64,000 nt of DNA, taken from the NCBI RefSeq assembly GCF_000428125.1, contig NZ_KE386627.1:62001-126000 (forward strand), written 5' to 3'. A model generated the notes under the pieces. The model was not told the origin of the DNA, made no database searches, and saw only the letters and a program-made list of their open reading frames with translations. A program made the translations under genes and the position numbers. Source of the stretch: Bacteroides graminisolvens DSM 19988 = JCM 15093 (lineage in GTDB: Bacteria; Bacteroidota; Bacteroidia; Bacteroidales; Bacteroidaceae). This document shows positions 30,164 through 38,613 of this stretch, piece after piece. Position 1 is the first letter of the stretch. Each line of letters opens with the position of its first letter.

Positions 30164-31451
30164 GATGGACAGAACCCAACAACCACCCATCTCTGAACTC
30201 GAGGAACTCGATCTTCAGAAACCCGTGCGCACGGTACTTCCCAACGGTATTCCGCTCAGTGTAATCAACAGCGGCGAACAGGAAGTGTGCCGCATCGACT
30301 TGGTGTTTGAAGCGGGACAACTGCGTCAGAACACCCTGCTTCAGGCGCTTTTTACCAACCGCATGTTGCGCGAAGGCACGACCCGCTACACATCGGCCGA
30401 AATTGCTTCGAAACTCGATTACTATGGGGCATGGCTGGAGCTGACCTGCTCCATGGAGCACGCCATCGTAACGCTTTACACGCTGAACCGTTACTGCCGC
30501 GAAACCCTGTCGGTGCTGCACTCCATGGTGACCGAACCGGTATTTCCGGAGAAGGAATTCGCCACCGTTGTTGACATGAACCTGCAACGGCTGCAAGTGA
30601 ATTTGGCCAATGTGGAATATCTGTCGCAACGCTCCCTGCTTGGTTCGCTGTTTGGCGAAAACCATCCGTACGGGAAGTTTGCGAAGGAGGAAGATTACCG
30701 CAGTCTCACGACAGAACACCTGAAATCGTTTTACGCAAAGTATTACACGTCAGATAACTGTCACATCTTTTTGGCGGGAAAGATAACTCCAGCCGTGATG
30801 GATGCGGTGACCGATGTGATGGGCACCAAACCCTTCGGGAGCGACAAGGCCGACCTTACCAGGCCTTGTTTTGAGATACAGTCGGTACCGCAGAAACGCA
30901 TCTTTACCGAGAAGTCGGATGCCGTGCAAAGTTCCCTCAGGATGGGAGCTGTCACGATTGACCACAACCACGAAGACTACCTGAAACTGCGTGTGCTTAT
31001 CACCCTTTTCGGTGGTTACTTCGGCAGCCGACTGATGACGAACATACGCGAAGAAAAAGGCTACACGTATGGCATCTCGGCAGGACTGATGTCGTACCCC
31101 GATACCAGTGTGTTGATGATTAACTCGGAATCTGACAACGAATATGTAGAAGCCGTTGTGCGCGAAGTGTATGCCGAGATTGACCGCTTGCACACCGAAC
31201 CGGTGAGCGAACAGGAACTTACGATGGTGAAAAATTACATGATCGGGGAGATGTGCCGCTCGTATGAATCGGCCTTTGCATTGCAAGACGGCTGGATATT
31301 TATTTACGTGTCGAAACTTGATGATGATTATTTCCGGCGTTCGCTGCGTGCCGTGAAGGAAGCCACACCGCAAGATATGGCCCGTTTGGCACAGCAATAT
31401 TTATGTAAAGAGACTTTAAAAGAGGTTGTTGCAGGTAAAAAGATGTCATAA
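30153..31451 (+). CDS. M16-family protein without the zinc site (non-catalytic partner type)
   Basis: A 432-residue two-lobed pitrilysin/MPP-like protein. The zinc motif HxxEH expected near residue 60 is replaced (LLQALFTNRMLREGT), whereas the C-terminal lobe keeps the Arg/Tyr element NIREEKGYTYGISAGL that positions substrate in M16 heterodimers. By family knowledge such proteins pair with an HxxEH-bearing subunit, which is not in this window. No signal peptide is present. The start at 30153 overlaps kdsB by 11 bases; the ATG at 30165 is an equally good alternative. Confidence 0.85.
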   Translation: MPDKMDRTQQPPISELEELDLQKPVRTVLPNGIPLSVINSGEQEVCRIDLVFEAGQLRQNTLLQALFTNRMLREGTTRYTSAEIASKLDYYGAWLELTCSMEHAIVTLYTLNRYCRETLSVLHSMVTEPVFPEKEFATVVDMNLQRLQVNLANVEYLSQRSLLGSLFGENHPYGKFAKEEDYRSLTTEHLKSFYAKYYTSDNCHIFLAGKITPAVMDAVTDVMGTKPFGSDKADLTRPCFEIQSVPQKRIFTEKSDAVQSSLRMGAVTIDHNHEDYLKLRVLITLFGGYFGSRLMTNIREEKGYTYGISAGLMSYPDTSVLMINSESDNEYVEAVVREVYAEIDRLHTEPVSEQELTMVKNYMIGEMCRSYESAFALQDGWIFIYVSKLDDDYFRRSLRAVKEATPQDMARLAQQYLCKETLKEVVAGKKMS

Positions 31452-31488
31452 TAGCCGGCTGCGCTGGCGGTAATTTGAATAAAAATTG

Positions 31489-31496
31489 TATTTTTG
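31489..31496 (+). promoter_or_regulatory. Candidate -7 box (TATTTTTG) for the MORN gene
   Basis: An exact TAnnTTTG match 33 bases before the start codon; no -33 TTG at a fitting distance. Confidence 0.4.
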
Positions 31497-31529
31497 TGAT
31501 GATTACTAATCCAAAACACACCATAATAG

Positions 31530-32684
31530 ATGAGATATTTTTACACTATCATATTGGCCTCCTACTTATCGTACACACCTGTTCAGGCTCAGGACAATGG
31601 CGGCTTCTTCGGCAAAATCACCGAACGCTTTTCGGGTGAGGTGAAAATAGGTAGCTATACATTCAAAGACGGATCGGTTTACACGGGCGAACTCAAAAGC
31701 CGTAAACCCCATGGCAAAGGCAAAACCATCTTCAAAAACGGCGACGTGTATGAGGGCGAATACGTAAAAGGTAAGCGCGAGGGCTTTGGCGTGTACAGCT
31801 TTCCCGATGGCGAAAAGTACGAGGGACAGTGGTTTCAGGATCAGCAACACGGCAACGGTACGTATTATTTTCTGAATAATAACCGCTACACGGGCATGTG
31901 GTTTCAAGATTACCAGCACGGACAGGGCACTATGTTTTATCACAACGGCGACATGTACGAAGGGGGCTGGGCAAATGATAAACGCGAAGGTCAGGGCATT
32001 TACACCTGGAAGAACGGCTCGAAGTACTCGGGTGCCTGGAAGGGCGACAAGAAAAACGGGCAAGGCGAACTCATCTGGAACGATGGTTGCAAGTACACAG
32101 GCAACTGGAAAAACGACTCGAGAGACGGTAAGGGTACTTTTGAATATGCCAACGGTGATAAGTACGTGGGCGACTGGGTAGATGATATTCAGCACGGCAA
32201 GGGTATTTACTTCTTCCACACGGGCGACCGTTACGAGGGGGCTTATCTGTTGGGTGAGCGCACCGGTGCAGGTATTTATTATCATGCCAACGGCGACAAG
32301 TATGTGGGCAACTTCAAGGAAGGTATGCAAGATGGCAAGGGTACTTTCACCTGGGCCAACGGTGCTGTGTACGAGGGCGACTGGAAGGACAATAAGCGCA
32401 ACGGTTTTGGCCGTTATAAATGGAACAACGGTGATGTGTACGAGGGTGAGTGGAAGGATAACCAGCCCAACGGGCAGGGTACTTTGACGCTGACCAACGG
32501 AACCAAATACAAAGGCAGTTTCGTGAACGGTATGGAAGATGGCAACGGGGTGCAGGAAGACAAAGACGGCAACCGTTTTGAAGGCTTCTTCAAACAAGGA
32601 AAAAAACACGGCCCTTTCGTTGAAACCGATAAAGACGGCAACGTGATTCGTAAGGGTACTTATAAATTTGGGGCTTTGCAATAG
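31530..32684 (+). CDS. Exported MORN-repeat protein (14 repeats)
   Basis: A 384-residue protein with a signal peptide (MRYFYTIILASYLSYTPVQA) and 14 consecutive 23-residue MORN repeats from residue 51 to about 372, with the consensus YEGxWKDGKxxGxGTYxxxNG. There is almost no sequence outside the repeats. MORN repeats form an elongated beta sheet and often bind lipids or act as scaffolds; no enzyme domain is attached here. The exported location is inferred. It has its own terminator. Confidence 0.9.
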   Translation: MRYFYTIILASYLSYTPVQAQDNGGFFGKITERFSGEVKIGSYTFKDGSVYTGELKSRKPHGKGKTIFKNGDVYEGEYVKGKREGFGVYSFPDGEKYEGQWFQDQQHGNGTYYFLNNNRYTGMWFQDYQHGQGTMFYHNGDMYEGGWANDKREGQGIYTWKNGSKYSGAWKGDKKNGQGELIWNDGCKYTGNWKNDSRDGKGTFEYANGDKYVGDWVDDIQHGKGIYFFHTGDRYEGAYLLGERTGAGIYYHANGDKYVGNFKEGMQDGKGTFTWANGAVYEGDWKDNKRNGFGRYKWNNGDVYEGEWKDNQPNGQGTLTLTNGTKYKGSFVNGMEDGNGVQEDKDGNRFEGFFKQGKKHGPFVETDKDGNVIRKGTYKFGALQ

Positions 32685-32740
32685 CCTTACCTCGCTTTTT
32701 AATAGAAAACTTAGGGTGTGTTAGCATACCCAAAACATAC

Positions 32741-32785
32741 AAATCACCCTCGTTACAGATAGCTGTAGCGAGGGTGATTTTTAGT
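32741..32785. terminator. 40-nt hairpin terminator (repeat family copy 1)
   Basis: An 18-bp stem with a 4-nt ATAG loop (32741-32780), followed by TTTAG. It is 35/40 identical to the hairpin at 63685-63724, loop region included. Confidence 0.8.
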
Positions 32786-32847
32786 TTATGAGAGGTTCTC
32801 AACATCCTCTCACTTTTGAAAACACACTTATTACACTCTGATAGCGC

Positions 32848-33249
32848 TTATGCAGTAATGGCCTTGAAGTCTATTGCCAGCGCTTGTTCCGCCTTGTCGA
32901 AGTCTATAATGTACTTTTGGGGCACTCTGGAACGATTGGCTCCTTCATCACACAAAATCGCTTTGTACTTGGCCGGAATACTTAAAATATTCTGTAGCAT
33001 GTAGAAAAGCTCGCCGAACAGCTCACGTATTTCGGGCCAATAAAGCGCATAAGCCTCGAACATCTGCGGTGCGCTTTTGCTGTTAATGCATTCGCCCGCT
33101 TCGATGTTGCTGACAGTACGTTGGGTAGTAGCGGCCATATCGGCAATGTCTTTTTGTGTTATTTTACGTCCTTTTCTAGCAAAAAATAAGCGCACATAGA
33201 ATAATAACTCCGATTGTCTCCTCCCAATTAATGAAAAAATATTTTTCAT
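32848..33249 (-). CDS. XRE-type helix-turn-helix regulator
   Basis: A 133-residue protein with an N-terminal HTH at ~29-52 (RKITQKDIADMAATTQRTVSN followed by IEAGE), quoted in two parts, and an unrecognised C-terminal region of ~80 residues. It is transcribed away from the phage-like cassette and faces a control region with several inverted repeats, the usual place of a repressor of such cassettes. Autoregulation and control of the rightward genes are inferred. Confidence 0.8.
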   Translation of the reverse strand: MKNIFSLIGRRQSELLFYVRLFFARKGRKITQKDIADMAATTQRTVSNIEAGECINSKSAPQMFEAYALYWPEIRELFGELFYMLQNILSIPAKYKAILCDEGANRSRVPQKYIIDFDKAEQALAIDFKAITA

Positions 33250-33495
33250 AGTATATTAATTTTGTTTAATGTTATCAATCACATTAAGGTTTTTTATTCT
33301 GCAAAAATAAGCAGGATATTTGTAATATCCACTATAAAAAGTTTCTAAAATGCATATTTTAATTTTAGAAACTTTTTTATTCTAGTTATCTGATTAATAT
33401 TACTAGGTTTGCAGCACTTAATTTTTTATTAATAATTAATCAAGATGATGTAATTGATTATATAAATACATAATCAAGAAGTACTAATTTTAAAA
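33250..33495. promoter_or_regulatory. Divergent control region with three kinds of inverted repeat
   Basis: Between the XRE regulator and the rightward genes lie: GGATATT/AATATCC (33314-33330, 3-nt loop); a perfect 15-bp palindrome AAAAAGTTTCTAAAA/TTTTAGAAACTTTTT (33336-33350, 33363-33377); and three TAATCAA/TTGATTA boxes at 33437, 33454 and 33471, exactly 17 bases apart in alternating orientation. These are candidate operators. The 15-bp palindrome could also be a terminator. Confidence 0.55.
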
Positions 33496-33861
33496 ATGAC
33501 GAATATGGATTTTATGAACCAGTTGAGAATTAAAGCAGTGATTATCAAGCAAGAAAGTGGGTGCAGTTTTAGTTTAGCTATGGAAAAAGCAAGTTTAGCA
33601 TTTAACTTAATTGAAAAACTTCACGCCGGCAATGTGACCTTTCAGTATCAGAAAGAAGATGGCACCCTGAGAGAGGCGGAGGGTACCTTGTGTAATTACG
33701 AATATTGTTTCAAACGACCTTATAAACCTCGCCACAATACGAGTTTTGTGGTTTACTATGATGTGCAGCGGCAGGCATGGCGCGCATGCAAAGCGGCTAA
33801 TCTCATTCAGATTTGCACTCCTGAGCATGCTATCCAGCCGAAATCGGATTTGCTGCCATGA
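33496..33861 (+). CDS. SH3-fold DUF2693-like protein
   Basis: A 121-residue protein. The central part (FQYQKEDGTLREAEGTLCNY ... VVYYDVQRQAWRACKAANLI) matches the DUF2693/SH3 beta-barrel pattern common in phage-derived Bacteroidetes cassettes; function unknown. Its first ~45 residues form a charged helix. It is coupled to the next gene (ATGA overlap at 33858-33861) and preceded by the operator array. Confidence 0.7.
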   Translation: MTNMDFMNQLRIKAVIIKQESGCSFSLAMEKASLAFNLIEKLHAGNVTFQYQKEDGTLREAEGTLCNYEYCFKRPYKPRHNTSFVVYYDVQRQAWRACKAANLIQICTPEHAIQPKSDLLP

Positions 33862-34106
33862 GCACACTGCCCAACCAAAGTGAGGCGCGGGCGCTGCACA
33901 TCCGCCTTTGCAAGCAGTATCAGGTTGATTCGCTTCGCGAGGCTGCCCTGGCGCTTGCCGAGGAGTTGCAATACGTGTTGAGCATGGTCGATGAGCTGGA
34001 ACCGCAGCCCGATACCTCTTCTCCCTCTTGCTATTATTCGGCCGACGAGTTGGAGCAGGAACGCCAGGCTCTCTGCCGCCAATTGGGAATTTCTCGCTGG
34101 TGTTGA
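33858..34106 (+). CDS. Small hypothetical protein
   Basis: An 82-residue, mostly helical acidic protein with no recognised domain (a helix around REAALALAEELQYVLSMVDE and another around SADELEQERQALCRQLG). It overlaps the upstream gene by ATGA. Its last codons and stop lie inside the first unit of the 80-bp tandem array, so array growth could alter its C terminus. Confidence 0.6.
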   Translation: MSTLPNQSEARALHIRLCKQYQVDSLREAALALAEELQYVLSMVDELEPQPDTSSPSCYYSADELEQERQALCRQLGISRWC

Positions 34107-35045
34107 CTAATTAGATAACGGTTATTTCGATGTGCTTGAAAATCAGCGGTTTGCAGCAGTGGAATTATTTTTTTTGCTAGTGTTGTCTAAATGGTTAACG
34201 GTTATTTCGATGTGCTTGAAAATCAGCGGTTTGCATTGGTTGGATTATTTTTTTTGCCGGTGTTGTTTAAATGGTTAACGATTATTTCGATGTGCTTGAG
34301 GATCAGCGGTTTGCATTGGTTGGATTATTTTTTTTGCCGGTGTTGTCTAAATGGTTAACGGTTTTTTCGATGTGCTTGATTATCAGCGGTTTGCATTGGT
34401 GGGATTATTTTTTTTGCTGGTGTTGTTTAAATGGTTAACGGTTATTTCGATGTGCTTGAAAATCAGCTGTTTGCATTGGTTGGATTATTTTTTTTGCCGG
34501 TGTTGTTTAAATGGTTAACGGTTATTTCGATATGCTTGATTATCAGCGGTTTGCATTGGCTGGATTGTTTTTTTTGCCGGTGTTGTTTAAATGGTTAACG
34601 GTTTTTTCGATGTGCTTGATAATCAGGGGTTTGCATTAGTGGGATTATTTTTTTTGCCGGTGTTGTTTAAATGGTTAACGGTTTTTTCGATGTGCTTGAG
34701 GATCAGCGGTTTGCATCGGTGGGATTATTTTTTTTGCCGGTGTTGTTTAAATGGTTAACGGTTATTTCGATGTGCTTGAAAATCAGCGGTTTGCATTGGT
34801 GGGATTATTTTTTTTGCCGGTGTTGTTTAAATGGTTAACGGTTTTTTCGATGTGCTTGATTATCAGTAGTTTGCATCGGTGGAATTATTTTTTTTGCTAG
34901 TGTTGTTTAAATGGTTAACGGTTATTTCGATGTGCTTGATTATCAGCGGTTTGTGGTGGTTGAATTATTTTTTTTGCCGGTGTTGTTTAATTAGTTAACG
35001 GTTTTTTCGATGTGCCTGATTATCAGTGGTTTGTGGTGGTGAGTG
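34091..35045 (+). repeat. Tandem array of about twelve 80-bp repeats
   Basis: TGTTG starts recur at 34101, 34181, 34261, 34341, 34421, 34501, 34581, 34661, 34741, 34821, 34901 and 34981, always exactly 80 bases apart, with no indel. Conserved blocks in each unit are TTTAAATGGTTAACGG, TTTCGATGTGCTTGA, ATCAGCGGTTTGCA and GGATTATTTTTTTTGCCGG. Variation is by substitution at a few positions, notably the two bases in TTGAnnATCAG and the GGTTGG/GGTGGG segment. Because 80 is not a multiple of three and stops occur in every frame, it is noncoding. There are no unique spacers, so it is not CRISPR. Function unknown. Confidence 0.95.
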
Positions 35046-35386
35046 GTGGTTTTGTTTCTCTGCTTCAAAAATGATCTTTGACGGTAATAAATCGTTAAAC
35101 TAAAAAGAGCTGTTTGCATTTCTAAAATAATAAAAACAAACGAGAAAAGAGCGTAATCAATGTCTTTTTGCCCTTAAAAATAGCTACAAGCTATTGACGC
35201 TAGTTGTGCGTTGCGTGTTTTTAGTATATACACGAAAAGCGTGCAAGTTGTACACACAAAAGAAACTTCTTGTATTGAACGTTTCAAATGGTGTATAAAA
35301 TGGGCCGGCAGGCGTTAAATGAATGGCTTGCCGACTTCATAAATAACAGGAATAGTAATTTTATTTTATAACAAAAAAACAATATC
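35046..35386. other. Gap between the 80-bp array and the HNH gene
   Basis: About 340 AT-rich bases without a gene. I see an imperfect hairpin GCCGGCAGGC / GCTTGCCGAC (35304-35335) shortly before the HNH start and a short ATAGCTACAAGCTAT inverted repeat near 35180. No clear promoter box is found. Confidence 0.5.
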
Positions 35387-35887
35387 ATGGAAAATTGGAG
35401 ATTTATTGAAGGAACCGACTGTCGTTACATGGTGTCTGATGCCGGCAGGGTGGCGAGTTTTAAGCGTGGTGGAAGCTGCTTTCACAAGGCAAAGAACTCT
35501 TCTATGGGGTATGCGTCGGTGTGGATTTGCATGAAGGGTATTATGACTCAACACTTGGTTCATCGGTTGGTGGCCAAGGCGTTTATTCCTAATCCCAAGA
35601 ATCTGCCGATGGTGAATCACCTCGACGGTAACAAAGCGAACAACCGGGCGGATAACCTGGAGTGGTGTGATCAATATGAAAATTTTCAGCATGCATTGCT
35701 GCACGGACTGGTCAATTTTAAGGCCAAGCCTTGTGGCGTGCTCAACGAAGCGGGCGAGGTGGTAAGGCGTTATCCGTCGGTTAGCGCCATGTGCCGGGCC
35801 GAGAATTTTTCGATAGCTACCATCAACACGCAGTTGCGGGTACCTGCCGTTTGTGGGAAATATAAAAATGTAGTAACATATCTTTAA
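35387..35887 (+). CDS. NUMOD4-HNH endonuclease
   Basis: A 166-residue protein with three modules: NUMOD4 (~1-50, WRFIEGTDCRYMVSDAGRVA), an HNH nuclease core (~58-105: VHRLVAKAFIPNP, NHLDGNKANNRADNLEW, NFQHA) and a NUMOD1-like C terminus (~115-165, KPCGVLNEAGEVVRRYPSVS). This is the layout of free-standing homing-type endonucleases in phages and phage-derived cassettes. Target unknown. It lies directly downstream of the repeat array. Confidence 0.88.
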   Translation: MENWRFIEGTDCRYMVSDAGRVASFKRGGSCFHKAKNSSMGYASVWICMKGIMTQHLVHRLVAKAFIPNPKNLPMVNHLDGNKANNRADNLEWCDQYENFQHALLHGLVNFKAKPCGVLNEAGEVVRRYPSVSAMCRAENFSIATINTQLRVPAVCGKYKNVVTYL

Positions 35888-35913
35888 ATTATAAACAGTA
35901 AATATATTAATTA

Positions 35914-36366
35914 ATGATGAGAGATACAATCGTTATTCATTGCTCGGCCACACGTGTCGGTCACGATGTTACCGCGGCGGTTATTGATGCATGGCATCGC
36001 GATCGCGGATTTTGGAGCATTGGTTATCATTACGTAATTTGCCTGGATGGCAGCATTGAGGCGGGGCGTGACGTGACGCTCGACGGGGCGCACTGCATGG
36101 GGTGGAATGCCCGTTCTATAGGTATTTGTTACGTGGGCGGACTCAACGAGGCGGGTCAGCCGTGCGACACGCGCACTCAGCCACAGAAGGAGGCATTGCA
36201 CAAATTGGTAGATGCGCTTTGCCTGACCTTTCCTTCGGTGAAGCAGGTGATAGGGCATCGGGATGCCAGTCCGGATGCAGATGGCAACGGTGTTATTACA
36301 CCGAATGAATTTCTTAAATCCTGTCCCTGTTTTGATGTCAAAAATGAATTTATAATAACAAAATAA
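35914..36366 (+). CDS. N-acetylmuramoyl-L-alanine amidase (T7-lysozyme-like)
   Basis: A 150-residue single-domain Amidase_2/PGRP-fold protein. Probable zinc ligands are H9 (IVIHCSATR), H115 (VIGHRDASPD) and C137 (KSCPCFD); Y40 is in place. It has no signal peptide, like phage endolysins and T7 lysozyme. It lies between the HNH and DUF4373-type genes and would cut peptidoglycan if exported or released. Such lone amidases are common in these cassettes. Confidence 0.9.
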   Translation: MMRDTIVIHCSATRVGHDVTAAVIDAWHRDRGFWSIGYHYVICLDGSIEAGRDVTLDGAHCMGWNARSIGICYVGGLNEAGQPCDTRTQPQKEALHKLVDALCLTFPSVKQVIGHRDASPDADGNGVITPNEFLKSCPCFDVKNEFIITK

Positions 36367-36371
36367 CGAAC

Positions 36372-37592
36372 ATGGCAAGACCACAGAAAGACGGACTCGA
36401 TTATTTTCCGTTCGACGTTGATTTTATGAAAGACACCAAAGTACGCCGCATTGCGCGTACTTTCGGTTGCACGGGCACCATGGCCATCGTGATGCTGTTT
36501 ACCGATATTTACCGCACGCGGGGGTATTACATGAATTGGGATGAGGACACTTGTTTCGACCTCAGCGAGACCCTGCAATGCGACCCCGAGCTAGCTGCTA
36601 AAATTGTTGATGCGTGCGTTTTAGCTAAGATTTTTAACGTTGATTTGTTTCAAGACAAGGCGGTGCTTACCTCGGCCGCCATTCAGCTGCGCTACCTGAA
36701 AATTAATCAGGATTGCAAGCGGCAACGCACCATCAATCCCGAATTAAGTTTGATTGAATTACCGCAGGAAGCACCCCAACCACCCGCTGAAAAACCCAAA
36801 AGAAAGGGTCGTAAACGGGCTGCTTCGGACGAAGTGCCCCCAAATGCGCCTTCCGAAGCAGTTACTTCGGAAGGAATGCCCCAAAGGAAACAAGAGGAGA
36901 CAAGAGGAAACCAAAACAAAGGAGAGAATAGTACAGCAAATCAAAATGAATTAAAACAGACTACAGAAGAGCATAGCACAGCAGATGAAATCGCCCGGTG
37001 TGGCATAACAGCCGCGGGCTGCCTGCCCCCACAAAGCGTTGCCGGAAACAGGGGTGAACCCGCTGTTGTTTCTAATGGTCTGTCTTCCGCTTCCGCTGAT
37101 TTTATTTTTTCTTCTCCGTCTGGCGAGTCTATTAGGGAAGAGTTTTCGGGAGCCTATAAACCTGCTGGCTTCGGAGGGGGTAATAGTGAAGCTGCTCTTC
37201 CAACTGGAGCACTAAACATGAACGACGATCCGCAAAGCAGCGACGCAAACGGAACTCTTCCTGCAGCCCTCTTAAACTCCCTTCGTGGAGCGCCCCCGCA
37301 CGACGAAGGCACGTATCTTCGGGCGGTTGCCCGGGTGCGTGAAGTGATGAACATGCTCGAGGTGACCGACGAAAAGTCCGTGTCGGCCATTTGTGAGATG
37401 TGCCGTCGCACCGAGCTTGGCGGCATCGGCGGACTGGTGTGGCGCATCTTGAACTTCTCTTATCTACCCGAGCTGAAGCGTAAGGAACGCCCTGCCGTTT
37501 ATGTGCTTTGGGCATTTAACCACCCCGAATTGTTCATGGATACGTACGAAAAGTACATACGCAAGATACAGCGCAAAAACGGTAAATTATAA
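36372..37592 (+). CDS. Lin1244/Lin1753 (DUF4373)-type phage-like protein
   Basis: A 406-residue protein. The N-terminal ~115 residues match the Lin1244/Lin1753-type domain found in phage replication proteins (GLDYFPFDVDFMKDTKVRRI, AIVMLFTDIYRTRGYYMNWD, CDPELAAKIVDACV). Residues ~125-310 are low-complexity, polar and probably disordered, and its DNA has purine-rich runs. A folded C-terminal segment (~320-406) ends in a basic tail. DNA binding or replication is inferred from the family. Confidence 0.8.
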   Translation: MARPQKDGLDYFPFDVDFMKDTKVRRIARTFGCTGTMAIVMLFTDIYRTRGYYMNWDEDTCFDLSETLQCDPELAAKIVDACVLAKIFNVDLFQDKAVLTSAAIQLRYLKINQDCKRQRTINPELSLIELPQEAPQPPAEKPKRKGRKRAASDEVPPNAPSEAVTSEGMPQRKQEETRGNQNKGENSTANQNELKQTTEEHSTADEIARCGITAAGCLPPQSVAGNRGEPAVVSNGLSSASADFIFSSPSGESIREEFSGAYKPAGFGGGNSEAALPTGALNMNDDPQSSDANGTLPAALLNSLRGAPPHDEGTYLRAVARVREVMNMLEVTDEKSVSAICEMCRRTELGGIGGLVWRILNFSYLPELKRKERPAVYVLWAFNHPELFMDTYEKYIRKIQRKNGKL

Positions 37593-37620
37593 GCGAAGAA
37601 ACATCTAAAATGAAAGAATA

Positions 37621-37851
37621 ATGGACACACAAGAAATGCAATTTCCCTATACCAGTCTCACGAAAACAGAACTGGCGCAGTTATATCTGCCCGAATTCAC
37701 GGCTGCCGTGGCACGCAGAAAACTCAATGTGTGGATTGCCCGCAACCGGCAACTAACCGACTGTTTGCAGCAAACGGGCTACTCATCGCGCTTGCACCTG
37801 CTCACTCCCGCACAGGTGAAATGTATTGTACACTATTTAGGAGAGCCTTAG
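37621..37851 (+). CDS. DUF4248 family protein
   Basis: A 76-residue protein with the DUF4248 pattern (YTSLTKTELAQLYLPEFTAA ... LNVWIARNRQLTDCLQQTGY ... LTPAQVKCIVHYLGEP). The family is restricted to Bacteroidetes and occurs beside HU-like and amidase genes; function unknown. A helix-turn-helix-like layout is possible but not evident. Confidence 0.8.
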   Translation: MDTQEMQFPYTSLTKTELAQLYLPEFTAAVARRKLNVWIARNRQLTDCLQQTGYSSRLHLLTPAQVKCIVHYLGEP

Positions 37852-37988
37852 AACGAACGTAGTGTGGCTGGCCGCCTTTTCTGATTCATACGCGGTTTCT
37901 AATTAGCGATTTTATTCGTTTTTCGTTCATTTCAACCCTTTATAAACCACTGCGAACCATACATAGTTACCCTCTTTGGGGCAGGTTG

Positions 37989-38088
37989 TACCTTTGCACT
38001 GTTCCGGAACAAAGGCAAGAAGTGAGAGTTCTGAATGCCACGAACCCGCTTCTTTCCATGAGTAATTAACCCTTAAAAATAACTATTT
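37989..38088 (+). promoter_or_regulatory. Promoter and structured leader of the HU-like gene
   Basis: An exact -7 box TACCTTTG (37989-37996), a perfect palindrome GTTCCGGAAC (38001-38010) at or just after the expected start site, and a leader in which AAGAAG and CTTCTT can pair across ~35 bases. The ATG follows at 38089. The palindrome may be an operator. Confidence 0.5.
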
Positions 38089-38613
38089 ATGACTTTATTT
38101 TACAAACCACGTCAAAGTAACATTGTGTCGAAAGACGGAGTGAAGAAATGGCATCCGCGCCTGGTCAAAGTGGGCAAGGTAATCGACACCCAGAAAGTGG
38201 GCGAACTGATTGCCGAAAAGGCTTCACTCACCCCGGGAGATGTGCACAACGTAATTCGCAACCTGATGAGTGTGCTCAGAGAACAGTTGCTCAACAGCCG
38301 CACCGTGCGGCTCGACGGACTGGGCTCGTTTACCATCCTAGCCAATGCCAGCGGTCGCGGCGTGAATAAAGCCGATGATGTTTCGGCTTCGCAGATTGGC
38401 GCCCTCAGGGTGCAGTTTACACCCACATCGACCCGCAGTCCGAGCACCCGAGGCGCTACCCGAGCCTTGTTTTGCGGGGTGGAGTATCAGCGGTGGACGG
38501 GAACGGAGGATGCCGAAACTCCCGATGAACCGGTTGATCCGGGCACCGGCGGAACAGGCGGTACCGGTGGCACAGGGGGTACCGGCGAAGATCCCGATGA
38601 TCCGAACGGATAA
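38089..38613 (+). CDS. HU-like DNA-binding protein with Gly/Thr-rich tail
   Basis: A 174-residue protein. Residues ~25-115 fit the HU/IHF fold (VIDTQKVGELIAEKASLTPG, VIRNLMSVLREQLLNSRTV, LDGLGSFTI), with a distinct N terminus (MTLFYKPRQSNIVSKDG), as in the Bacteroidales-specific HU-like group. The last ~35 residues are an acidic GTGGTGG repeat tail, probably flexible. Its stop codon is the first base triplet of a degenerate tandem repeat. It may compact or regulate DNA of the cassette; that is inferred. Confidence 0.85.
   Translation: MTLFYKPRQSNIVSKDGVKKWHPRLVKVGKVIDTQKVGELIAEKASLTPGDVHNVIRNLMSVLREQLLNSRTVRLDGLGSFTILANASGRGVNKADDVSASQIGALRVQFTPTSTRSPSTRGATRALFCGVEYQRWTGTEDAETPDEPVDPGTGGTGGTGGTGGTGEDPDDPNG

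Noticed and set aside
31566..32681. 371-codon frame antisense to the MORN gene
   Set aside because: A byproduct of the repeated DNA of the MORN gene; no start context and no family.
34091..35045. CRISPR-like array
   Set aside because: The units are contiguous 80-mers that resemble each other along their whole length; there are no unique spacers and no cas genes.
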